Source: Gracilimonas sp040877545 (GTDB lineage Bacteria; Bacteroidota; Rhodothermia; Balneolales; Balneolaceae). From it: a DNA stretch of 59,184 nt. The position numbers were made by a program, and so were the translations under genes. Of the stretch, positions 51,618 through 59,184 are shown in pieces; the stretch's first letter is position 1; every line of letters begins with the position of its first letter. The notes under the pieces were generated by a model. That model saw only the letters and a program-made list of their open reading frames with translations. It made no database searches and was not told the DNA's origin. The DNA lies in assembly GCA_040877545.1 (NCBI GenBank), contig JBBDNN010000095.1:1-59184 (forward strand). Direction: 5' to 3'.

Positions 51618-52760
51618 CTAATTGCTTGCTGCAAAATTTGCAGGCTGCTTGATCTTTCTGAGTGATTTTCCTTTCGCAGTTTTATTAATACGCTGCCCTA
51701 TTTCTTTTCCTAAAAACTCAACAGGATAACTTCCAGTAGCAATTCCCTGATCTTCCAGTTGTTTTGGCAAGTCCCACAATAAAGCACTTTCTTCACTTTC
51801 AATTATTATCTGTCCGCCTTTATCAGCAACGTCACGGGCACCTAATATGCCATCATCTCCACCACCGGATAGTAATATGCTAAGTAATTTATCCCGGTAA
51901 AGCTGACTTGCTGAGCGTAATAAAACATTCAGGGAGGGCCTTGCGCCTTCCTCTCTCGGACCCCGGTGTAAAGACAACATCTTCTGCCCTGCGTCATTTT
52001 TAATAACACCATGATAGCTGCCAGGCACGATATAGACCTGTCCGGGATTTAACCTGCGGCCACTTTCTGCTTCTCGTACATTATAGGGCGTTAACCTGCT
52101 TAATTCCTTTGCTAACACTTTGCTGTAAACTTTAGGCATATGCTGCAAAATAATTACAGGTACCGACAAGTTTTTAGGCAGCGATGAAATTAAAGCAAAA
52201 AGTGAACGAACACCTCCGGTGCATCCACCTATCACCACAAGATCAGCCGGGCTCGAAAGCCGCTCAAAATAAGAGGTGTACTCTCTGATTTTTTTTTGGC
52301 CATTTGAGCTGTCATAAAGTTTATTATCAGCCTGTCGTTTCACATTCAATTTACCAGCCATTTGTAGTATGGGTTTAATGCGTTTTGTGAAATGTTCTTT
52401 AGCCAGAACCAACCTTCCGTTTCTCATGGGCTTGGTAACAAATTCAACCGCACCATATTTCAGGCATGTAATTGCTATATCTGCCCCTTCTTCATTATAG
52501 GGGGTAATCACTATAATTGGTAAGGTTGGGTCCACACTTCTCAGGTGGTAAAAAAGCCGCATCTCATCAGATTCCTTCTCATCAATACCTAAAAAGATGA
52601 AATCCGGATTCTTCTCATGTATATCGGTCACAATTTCTTCAAAAGAGATTCCAATTGATGACCCAAAAAAAGAAGTGCCATTTGAGGTTCGTATAATATT
52701 CACCAACGTCTGACGAACCAAAACATGAGAATCTATTATATATGCCCTTATTTTTTCCAT
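51618..52760 (-). CDS. Receiver-CheB methylesterase-like protein with degenerate active sites
   Basis: A 380-aa protein with the CheB layout, a receiver domain (1-125), linker and CheB methylesterase domain (173-360). In the receiver the phosphoacceptor position is Gly58 (DFIFLGID) and only one of the acidic pair remains (IIDSH), while Lys110 is kept. In the esterase the catalytic Ser is Cys180 (GGCTGG instead of GASTGG), His207 (LQHMP) and Asp303 (GDDG) are present. No chemotaxis genes are nearby. It may be a non-chemotactic CheB relative. A terminator follows at 51523-51561. Confidence 0.85.
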   Translation of the reverse strand: MEKIRAYIIDSHVLVRQTLVNIIRTSNGTSFFGSSIGISFEEIVTDIHEKNPDFIFLGIDEKESDEMRLFYHLRSVDPTLPIIVITPYNEEGADIAITCLKYGAVEFVTKPMRNGRLVLAKEHFTKRIKPILQMAGKLNVKRQADNKLYDSSNGQKKIREYTSYFERLSSPADLVVIGGCTGGVRSLFALISSLPKNLSVPVIILQHMPKVYSKVLAKELSRLTPYNVREAESGRRLNPGQVYIVPGSYHGVIKNDAGQKMLSLHRGPREEGARPSLNVLLRSASQLYRDKLLSILLSGGGDDGILGARDVADKGGQIIIESEESALLWDLPKQLEDQGIATGSYPVEFLGKEIGQRINKTAKGKSLRKIKQPANFAASN

Positions 52761-52929
52761 ATTCCCTCAGATTATTATTTTACTTTTTTCTCTAAGAAAG
52801 AATAGCATAATTTTAACCCCCGGTATGTAGTTTGTACAACCAATTTATAGTGATAAAAACTACTACCTAATGGTTATTTTAGGAGATAGGAACTGTGAGA
52901 GGTGCTTCTATATATAACCTTTATTTTTA

Positions 52930-54819
52930 TCAGGCGCGTTCAGACATTTCGTACCACAAAGAAGTTTTTTCATCTATCCTTTTTTTGAGCCTGTCATACT
53001 CGTTCGATTTTTCTTCAAGCTCCGTATAATTTAATTTACCACTACCGATTACTGCCTCAAGTTCCACTTTTTTTTCTTCAAGGCGGGTAATTTCATCTTC
53101 AAGTTTCTGGTACTTTTTTCTCTCGGTAAAGCTTAATTTTTTTGCTTCTGGTTTTCCAGGCTTTTCTTGAATTTTACTTTTAGGTGCTTCTGCTTTTTTT
53201 TCTTTCTTTGATGTTGTTTGTTTTGCCAGTACTTCCTTCCGGTACTCTTGGTAGGTTCCATTAAAATCACGAATCTTACCATCTCCTTCGAAAATGAAAT
53301 AATGATCTACCAATTTATCCATGAAAAAACGATCGTGAGAAACCAGGATCAGACAGCCGCCAAAACCAAACAGAAACTCTTCGAGCTTATTTAATGTCAG
53401 TAAGTCAAGATCGTTGGTGGGTTCATCTAAGATCAAAAAGTTTGGGTTTTTAATAAGCACCATCATCAAACCAAGCCGGCGTTTTTCACCTCCGCTGAGT
53501 TTTGCTATAGGCGTATACTGCATTTTGGGATCAAACATAAAATGTTCCAAAAACTGCGAAGCAGTTATGCGATCTCCATTTGCCAGCTCAATCACTTCAG
53601 CTACATCTTTGATCACATCTATTACTCGCTTTTTTTCATCCAGCTGAATTCCCTGTTGCCGGTAATGGCCATATTTAATGGTGGCGCCTGTGTCAACTTC
53701 ACCCGAGTCAACCGGTTCTTCACCTGTAATCATTTTCAAAAAGGTGCTTTTTCCCACTCCATTTTTTCCGATAATCCCAATGCGTTCACCCTTATTAAAT
53801 GAATAGCTGAAATTCCGCAGAATTACTAAATCGTCGTAGCTTTTGGAGACTTTTTTAAGCTCCAACACCTGCCCGCCTATTCTCTTCATATTTACTTCGA
53901 GACGCATCTCCTGTTCCTGCTTTCCGCTGGTTGCTTTTTCTTTAGTTTCATAAAAAGCTTTAATGCGCGACTTCGATTTTGTTGTCCGGGCTTTGGGGCC
54001 GCGCCGCATCCATTCAAGCTCTTTTTTCATGAGCTTACCCGCTTTTGCCATCTCCGTTTGCTCCACTTCCTCACGCTCAGCTTTCTTCTCCAAAAAATAC
54101 TGATAATTTCCTTTGTGGTGATAAAGCTTGCCATAATCCAGTTCCAGGATATGATTGCATACGCGGTCTAAAAAATAGCGATCATGTGTAACCATCAGCA
54201 GTGTCATTGTACTTTTGGCGAGATAAGCTTCCAGCCATTCAATCATTTCTACATCCAGATGATTAGTAGGTTCATCTAAAATCAAGATATCAGGATCATC
54301 AAGGAGCACAAAAGCCAGCGCTACACGCTTCCGCTCGCCACCCGATAACAACTCAATTTTCTGTTCCAGGTCATGGATATCCAGCGCACCCAGAATCTGC
54401 TCTATTTCCTGTTCCACGCTCCAGGCGTTTGCGGCATCCATAGCTGATGTGGCTTTTTCAAAAGCTTTTTGATTTTCGATGGTAAAATCCTCGGCCTGCC
54501 GGTGTACTGCTTTTTCGTATGCACTTACTATACGTATTTTGTCAGAGTCTCCATGCGAAATAAATTCGCTGATGGTCATGCTTTCATCCAGTTCCGGCTC
54601 CTGCTTTAAAAAACCTAGCCTGATGCCGTTTTGGATCATAACTTCACCCTTATCCGGCTCCATACCGCCAGCAAGTATTTCCAGTAAAGTAGATTTTCCC
54701 GTTCCATTCGGGGCAATAAGTGCCGTTTTGTCTCCTTTAGAAATGCCAAATGTAAGGTTTTCGAACAGAGGTTTAATCCCAAAATTTTTGGAAAGATTTT
54801 CAACAGAAAGATAGGTCAT
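52930..54819 (-). CDS. ABC-F family ATPase (Uup-like)
   Basis: A 629-aa soluble ribosome-associated ATPase with two ABC domains. Domain 1: Walker A GPNGTGKST-type (APNGTGKSTLLEIL), signature LSGGERKRVALAF, Walker B LILDEPTNHLD. Domain 2: Walker A IGKNGVGKSTFLKM, LSGGEKRRLGLMMVL, LDEPTNDLDLLT. A charged linker (KRGPKARTTKSKSRIK-like, RRGPKARTTKSKSR) joins them, and the C-terminal 90 residues form a coiled coil typical of Uup. Likely role in translation or DNA-structure handling. Monocistronic. Confidence 0.93.
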   Translation of the reverse strand: MTYLSVENLSKNFGIKPLFENLTFGISKGDKTALIAPNGTGKSTLLEILAGGMEPDKGEVMIQNGIRLGFLKQEPELDESMTISEFISHGDSDKIRIVSAYEKAVHRQAEDFTIENQKAFEKATSAMDAANAWSVEQEIEQILGALDIHDLEQKIELLSGGERKRVALAFVLLDDPDILILDEPTNHLDVEMIEWLEAYLAKSTMTLLMVTHDRYFLDRVCNHILELDYGKLYHHKGNYQYFLEKKAEREEVEQTEMAKAGKLMKKELEWMRRGPKARTTKSKSRIKAFYETKEKATSGKQEQEMRLEVNMKRIGGQVLELKKVSKSYDDLVILRNFSYSFNKGERIGIIGKNGVGKSTFLKMITGEEPVDSGEVDTGATIKYGHYRQQGIQLDEKKRVIDVIKDVAEVIELANGDRITASQFLEHFMFDPKMQYTPIAKLSGGEKRRLGLMMVLIKNPNFLILDEPTNDLDLLTLNKLEEFLFGFGGCLILVSHDRFFMDKLVDHYFIFEGDGKIRDFNGTYQEYRKEVLAKQTTSKKEKKAEAPKSKIQEKPGKPEAKKLSFTERKKYQKLEDEITRLEEKKVELEAVIGSGKLNYTELEEKSNEYDRLKKRIDEKTSLWYEMSERA

Positions 54820-55075
54820 AAATTTTTTTTGGATGTAAGCCTGAAGTTAAAACAGTCGTGTTATTTAATCTGGTTATCAGCCTGTAAAAATACGGATTTT
54901 AACAACGGACATTGTGAATTATTTAAGGTTGTGAATGCTTAAATTATAGTGTTCGTGAATAGGCAAATTCTACTACTTACAGAAACACCCACCATATTTT
55001 TTTAAAGGATATTGCTTGTTTTACTGCTTTCTCCGCACTACCATATTTGGTACCTGATTTTAATCTTTCGGAATA

Positions 55076-56647
55076 ATGTTCAAAATCCTCCCATTTTTAT
55101 TGCTGGCTGCCTGTGCTCAGCCGGCTACAGATATGGTAAATCATCAAGAGTATGATTTAATAATTACCAATGCCCAAATTATTGACGGAACGGGCGCGGA
55201 TGCCTTTGAAGGAGATATACTTATCAAGGATGGAGTTATTAAAAAAATTGGAAAGATAGAACCTGATCAAATTTCGTCCGGTAAAAAAATAGATGCTGCC
55301 GGACGAATTGTTTCACCCGGTTTTATAGATATGCATGCACACGGAAATCCATTGGAAACTCCACAATTCGAAAATTTCCTGACAATGGGAATTACCACCA
55401 TAAACCTGGGCCAGGATGGCGGAAGTATTTTAACAAGAGATCTCTATGGATGGATGAATGATGTGGATGAAATTGGCACCGGGCCAAATATAATTCACAT
55501 GCAGGGCCATAGTACCCTTCGCCAATTGGCGGAGGCGCCGCTGCAAACCGGATTGGATTCTGCCACCATTACTCAGATGCAGACCTTAATGAATGAAGCT
55601 ATGCTGGCTGGTTCTTTTGGATTGACGACCGGCCTGGAATATATCCCCGGCAAGTTCGCCGACATCACGGAACTTGTGGCGATAGCAAAACCGGTTGCAA
55701 AATATGATGGCCTGGTGCAAAGTCATATCCGAAATGAAGACGACAATCAGGTGGAAAAATCCATAGCAGAACTGTTGGAGCAAGGGGAAAGATCGGGAGC
55801 AAAAGTTCATATCTCTCATATTAAAATAGTGTATGCAAATGATCCTTCAAGAGCAGGTTATATTCTGGAAATGCTGCAGAAAGCCAGAACGGATGGAATT
55901 CAGGTAACCGCCGATATTTACCCTTACACAGCAAGCTATACAGGCATTGGTATTGTATTTCCAGACTGGGCCAAGGCACCTAATAATTTTGACGAAGTAA
56001 TTGAGAAGCGCAGGGAAGAACTTGTAGAATTTCTACGGGAGAAAATTAAGTCACGAAATGGACCTGAATCAACATTATTTGGAACTGATCCCTGGACGGG
56101 CATGACACTCGCTGATGTTGCGGATTCATTAAATAAACCTTTTGAAGATGTGTTGATCGATGATATTGGCCCGCTTGGTGCCAGAGCGGCCTATTTTGTA
56201 ATGAATGAAAAGGTGATGCTCCGTTTTCTTCAAGATCCGTATGTTATGATTGGCTCGGATGGCAGTCCCACCATGCAGCATCCCCGTGGCTATGGAAGCT
56301 TCGCAAGGATTATCCAAAAATATGTAGTTGAAGATGAAATCCTGAATTTAGAAGAAGCTATCCGAAAAATGAGCGGCCTTTCAGCTAAAACATTGGGGCT
56401 GGATGATACCACAAAAGTCAGAATTCCACGGGGATTCATAAAAACAGGATTTGCCGCAGACCTGTTGATATTTGATCCAAAAAATATTCGGGATAAGGCT
56501 AGCTATGAACAACCTCACCAGCTTTCCGAAGGATTTGATTGGGTAATTGTAAACGGAATACCAGCTTATGAAGGTGGAGAATTCACCAATTTAAACATTG
56601 GTAAAGTAATTCGCAGAAAAGTTGATGCAGAAAAATTCGGCCGATAA
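55076..56647 (+). CDS. N-acyl-D-amino-acid deacylase-like amidohydrolase (lipoprotein)
   Basis: A 523-aa exported lipoprotein with lipobox ending at Cys13 or so (LLLAACAQP). The amidohydrolase fold begins YDLIITNAQIIDGTGADAFE, the metal-binding HxH is FIDMHAHGNP, further His residues lie in SHIRNED and HISHIKI, and the catalytic Asp is in MIGSDGSPTM. The order and spacing match D-aminoacylase family enzymes that release D-amino acids from N-acyl forms. Exported members likely act on peptidoglycan-derived or environmental substrates. Confidence 0.9.
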   Translation: MFKILPFLLLAACAQPATDMVNHQEYDLIITNAQIIDGTGADAFEGDILIKDGVIKKIGKIEPDQISSGKKIDAAGRIVSPGFIDMHAHGNPLETPQFENFLTMGITTINLGQDGGSILTRDLYGWMNDVDEIGTGPNIIHMQGHSTLRQLAEAPLQTGLDSATITQMQTLMNEAMLAGSFGLTTGLEYIPGKFADITELVAIAKPVAKYDGLVQSHIRNEDDNQVEKSIAELLEQGERSGAKVHISHIKIVYANDPSRAGYILEMLQKARTDGIQVTADIYPYTASYTGIGIVFPDWAKAPNNFDEVIEKRREELVEFLREKIKSRNGPESTLFGTDPWTGMTLADVADSLNKPFEDVLIDDIGPLGARAAYFVMNEKVMLRFLQDPYVMIGSDGSPTMQHPRGYGSFARIIQKYVVEDEILNLEEAIRKMSGLSAKTLGLDDTTKVRIPRGFIKTGFAADLLIFDPKNIRDKASYEQPHQLSEGFDWVIVNGIPAYEGGEFTNLNIGKVIRRKVDAEKFGR

Positions 56648-56744
56648 AATTGTTCACTCCACTCTGTTTGTACACCTGCAATTGATGAGTAAACTATTCT
56701 GCAGGGGATGCTGTTCTACAATTCCCTAAAAGCTTTACACTACG

Positions 56745-57335
56745 ATGGATCAGGAAATTACAAGTTTGGGAGAGTTACTGGGTCAAATAAAAAAAGCAGC
56801 TGAAAAGCAGGATCAGGTTTCTTTGGGCGTCATTTTTGATCAAATTGGTCACAGGTCCTTCGCCCCTTTTATTCTTCTTGCCGGATTAATTACACTGGCT
56901 CCAATTGTTGGTGATATCCCAGGAGTTCCAAGTATTATGGCCGTTTTAATATTACTAACCGCTGGACAATTAATAATCGGCAGAGAACATTTTTGGTTGC
57001 CTGATTGGTTACTGAACCGCTCCATAGAACATGAAAAGCTTGCCAAAGCTTTAGACTGGATTAAACGTCCTGCAAAATATTTCGACCGCATATCTCATAA
57101 ACGTCTGGAGATATTTACAAATGGTAACGGAACGTATATCATTGCAGTTACCTGTGTGTTAATCGCTTTAGTTATGCCTTTTATGGAAGTTATACCTTTT
57201 AGTGCAAATGGGGCAGGAGCTGCTCTCACAGCTTTCGGCTTGGCTTTAATTTCTAAAGATGGTTTTATAGCATTGATTGCTTTACTAATAACTGCCACTA
57301 CCTTCGGAGTAGTTATTTATAATTTAATCTACTAG
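56745..57335 (+). CDS. ExoD-like membrane protein
   Basis: A 196-aa inner-membrane protein of the ExoD family. It begins with an amphipathic helix (TSLGELLGQIKKAAEKQDQV), then FILLAGLITLAPIVGDIPGV (the family's PGxPS-type turn), then four hydrophobic segments. The ending AALTAFGLALISKDGFIALI is typical. The family is named for exopolysaccharide in rhizobia, but distribution is wide and its role is not established. The BrkB gene follows 91 bp downstream. Confidence 0.88.
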   Translation: MDQEITSLGELLGQIKKAAEKQDQVSLGVIFDQIGHRSFAPFILLAGLITLAPIVGDIPGVPSIMAVLILLTAGQLIIGREHFWLPDWLLNRSIEHEKLAKALDWIKRPAKYFDRISHKRLEIFTNGNGTYIIAVTCVLIALVMPFMEVIPFSANGAGAALTAFGLALISKDGFIALIALLITATTFGVVIYNLIY

Positions 57336-57426
57336 TTCATCGGGAAATGTGTTGGCTTAGTTGGAATACGAACATTTTCATGAAAAGCTGTGTTCACTAA
57401 TCTAAAAAAAAGAAGAGAGAAAACAG

Positions 57427-58407
57427 GTGAAGAGAATACTTCATTTTTTTAAAGAGACTGGATATTTACTAAAGGATAGTTTTAACAACTGGGCTTCACG
57501 AGATCCTTTTCGGAACAGTACTGTTATATCTTATTATACTATTTTTTCGCTGCCGGGACTCGGTGTTATCATAATAAATCTTGCCGGCTACTTTTTTGGA
57601 ACGGAGGCTATGACCAATGAAGTTTCTTCACAAATTGAGGGAATGATAGGGCAGGAAGCCGCAATTACAGTTGAAAGAATAATTGCAAATGCACACGAAA
57701 GTCAGGGTTTGACCTTGTCATCATTAGCAAGTATTGGTGTCTTGATTTTTGGTGCTACTGGTGTTTTTTATCAGGTTCAGCAAACTTTAAATATCATGTG
57801 GAATGTAGAAGCCAAACCAGAGAGACAATACATTAAGTTTTTAATGGACCGGTTATTTTCTTTCGGAATGGTTCTTACCATCGGATTTCTGCTGATCGTT
57901 TCCTTAATTATCTCTTCATTGATCAACGCCCTTAGCCAATGGCTGACTGTAAAATTCTTTGGTGTCATTGACCTAGTGCTAAGAGTAATGGATATCACCT
58001 TATCGCTGGGTATAATTACCCTCTTATTTTCTGCTATTTATAAGATTTTACCGGATGTAAAAATTAGATGGAAGGATGTTTGGATTGGCGCATTTGTGAC
58101 AGCCCTTCTTTTTGTAATAGCAAAATATCTGCTTGGCCTTTATTTCGCTTTTAGTAATCCGGGCTCCGTTTATGGCGCAGCTGGAAGTATAATTTTAATC
58201 ATGCTTTGGACAACCTACAGCGCACTCATCATGCTTTTCGGTGCTGAGTTCACCCGGGTTTATGCCAAACGACATGGGGTAAAAATAGAACCAGCCTCCC
58301 ATGCTGAATACATTAGAAGTCCCAAAAAGAAAAAACCTATTCAGGTTGAACCAGAAAGCAATGAGTATGAAGCCAAAGAAGGACGGTTTAAAGAAAAACC
58401 AGGATAA
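57427..58407 (+). CDS. YihY/virulence factor BrkB family protein
   Basis: A 326-aa inner-membrane protein starting at GTG (GTGAAGAGAATACTT), which fits an AGAGAG ribosome-binding stretch upstream. Six or seven helices. The family pattern is FNNWASRDPFRNSTVISYYT at the N-terminus, FGATGVFYQVQQTLNIMWNV in the middle and YGAAGSIILIMLWTTYSALI near the end. YihY/BrkB proteins are conserved but uncharacterised. The C-terminal tail is Lys/Glu-rich and cytosolic. The next gene starts 3 bp later, so they are coupled. Confidence 0.92.
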   Translation: MKRILHFFKETGYLLKDSFNNWASRDPFRNSTVISYYTIFSLPGLGVIIINLAGYFFGTEAMTNEVSSQIEGMIGQEAAITVERIIANAHESQGLTLSSLASIGVLIFGATGVFYQVQQTLNIMWNVEAKPERQYIKFLMDRLFSFGMVLTIGFLLIVSLIISSLINALSQWLTVKFFGVIDLVLRVMDITLSLGIITLLFSAIYKILPDVKIRWKDVWIGAFVTALLFVIAKYLLGLYFAFSNPGSVYGAAGSIILIMLWTTYSALIMLFGAEFTRVYAKRHGVKIEPASHAEYIRSPKKKKPIQVEPESNEYEAKEGRFKEKPG

Positions 58408-58410
58408 GAA

Positions 58411-59184
58411 ATGAAAAAAAAATATTGGATACCCCTTCTTATTTTGACAATTCTAATTGCTTTTAGAATTGCTCTGCCATATTTGGTTACAAATTATGTA
58501 AATAAAACATTGGATCAATTAGAAGAATATGAAGCATCAATTGATGGGGTAGATATATATTTATATCGGGGAGCTTTTACCATCGACACTCTTGAAGTGG
58601 ATAAAATAGATGACAATAATACTGTTCCTTTTGTTTACATAGATGAAATAGATTTGTCTATCGATTGGGGAGCTTTATTTAAGGGAGCAATTGTGGGGGA
58701 AGTAGTTCTTATTAACCCCGTTATAAATTTTGTAGCCCCCAATAATGATGATGGTGAATTTGGCCATGAAGAAAACTGGGTAAAACCTATTAATGATATG
58801 ATGCTCCTCCAGATTAACAGGTTTGCTATTGTAAACGGTACAATCAGGTATCTGGATTTTGCCTCTACTCCGCAGGTTGATCTTCCTATATATAATATAG
58901 AACTCGAAATCTTAAACATTAGCAATGCTGATAATATAGAAGAAGATCTCCCCTCACATATTGAATTAACCGCTGCTTCTATTGGAGGAGGATCTTTGAG
59001 TTTTATAGCTGATGCACAACTTTTAAAACAAATACCTGATATAGATGCCACACTGGAATTTGAACAAGTAACCCTCACCGAATTAAATGATTTTTTAGAA
59101 GCTTATGCCGCCGTTGATGCAGAAGGTGGGGTTTTCAATCTGTATAGCGAAATGGTGATAAATGATGGTTTAGTTGAAGGTTAT
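58411..59184 (+). CDS. AsmA/DUF748-like protein, N-terminal part (runs off the window)
   Basis: At least 258 residues, open to the window edge. An N-terminal signal anchor (WIPLLILTILIAFRIALPYL) is followed by beta-rich repeats of the AsmA/DUF748 type: VDIYLYRGAFTIDTLEVDKI, IDLSIDWGALFKGAIVGEVV, INPVINFVAP and VNGTIRYLDFAS. Such proteins form periplasmic beta-grooves for lipid transfer between membranes. The gene starts 3 bp after the BrkB stop. Its end lies outside the window. Confidence 0.85.
   Translation, partial: MKKKYWIPLLILTILIAFRIALPYLVTNYVNKTLDQLEEYEASIDGVDIYLYRGAFTIDTLEVDKIDDNNTVPFVYIDEIDLSIDWGALFKGAIVGEVVLINPVINFVAPNNDDGEFGHEENWVKPINDMMLLQINRFAIVNGTIRYLDFASTPQVDLPIYNIELEILNISNADNIEEDLPSHIELTAASIGGGSLSFIADAQLLKQIPDIDATLEFEQVTLTELNDFLEAYAAVDAEGGVFNLYSEMVINDGLVEGY

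Overview
The window is a chromosomal segment of moderate-to-low GC from a Gram-negative bacterium with Bacteroidota/Balneolota-like gene content. The pointers are 6-bladed beta-propeller, DUF6787, DUF4105 and LVIVD-repeat proteins, many lipoproteins, a long CusA with an extra membrane block, and AraC regulators carrying an HMA-like N-terminus. A halophilic or marine Balneolaceae member is my best guess, by inference only. No rRNA, tRNA, CRISPR array or intact transposase gene was seen.

Layout. 1-15.8 kb is mostly housekeeping and accessory genes: the tail of a GxxExxY protein, recQ, a DUF305/LVIVD lipoprotein pair, DUF58, a methyltransferase, an AraC regulator, an SDR, an OmpR/HK two-component pair, an aquaporin, DUF6787, a broken MmcQ/YjbR gene, DUF427/DUF423 and a propeller lipoprotein. 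15.8-27.2 kb is a minus-strand copper/silver block (cusA-cusC-cusB-DUF3347-copB-DUF2231) that ends in decayed genes and is dotted with palindromic intergenic elements. 27.2-31.5 kb is a metal cluster resembling a mer operon. It has two near-identical MerR-type promoters, two MerT-like membrane proteins, a Cys-rich four-helix (Csp) protein, an outer-membrane protein, two MerP-like HMA proteins, and a MerR whose three cysteines have exactly the spacing of Hg(II)-sensing MerR, but no mercuric reductase. 31.6-44 kb holds stress and redox genes: an isochorismatase-DUF2171 fusion, an AhpD-like protein, a cytochrome P460-like protein, thioredoxin-fold proteins, a flavin disulfide oxidoreductase, DUF4105, an alpha/beta hydrolase, GDCCVxC, DoxX, CcdA, TlpA, DsrE and a flavodoxin-like protein. 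44.6-50.8 kb carries an ECF sigma factor with a short zinc-finger partner, then a second copper module (HMA-AraC regulator, TSUP transporter, isoprenylcysteine methyltransferase-like protein, CopZ-like protein, CopA, DUF411). 50.9-59.2 kb holds twin small membrane proteins, a degenerate receiver-CheB protein, an ABC-F ATPase, a D-aminoacylase-like amidohydrolase, ExoD, a YihY/BrkB protein and the start of an AsmA/DUF748-like protein.

How the parts fit. Cytosolic Cu(I) would be passed to CopA by the CopZ-like protein and pumped to the periplasm. CopB and CusABC would then clear the periplasm, with DUF3347, DUF411 and Csp proteins as binders. The mer-like cluster would be induced through MerR. 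Without MerA it is more likely to import-and-sequester or relay the metal than to reduce it. That is inference and is the main point worth testing.

Genome decay is visible: a 22-bp double palindrome breaks the MmcQ/YjbR gene, a DUF3347 paralogue has lost its middle, and a CDGSH gene survives only as a fragment.
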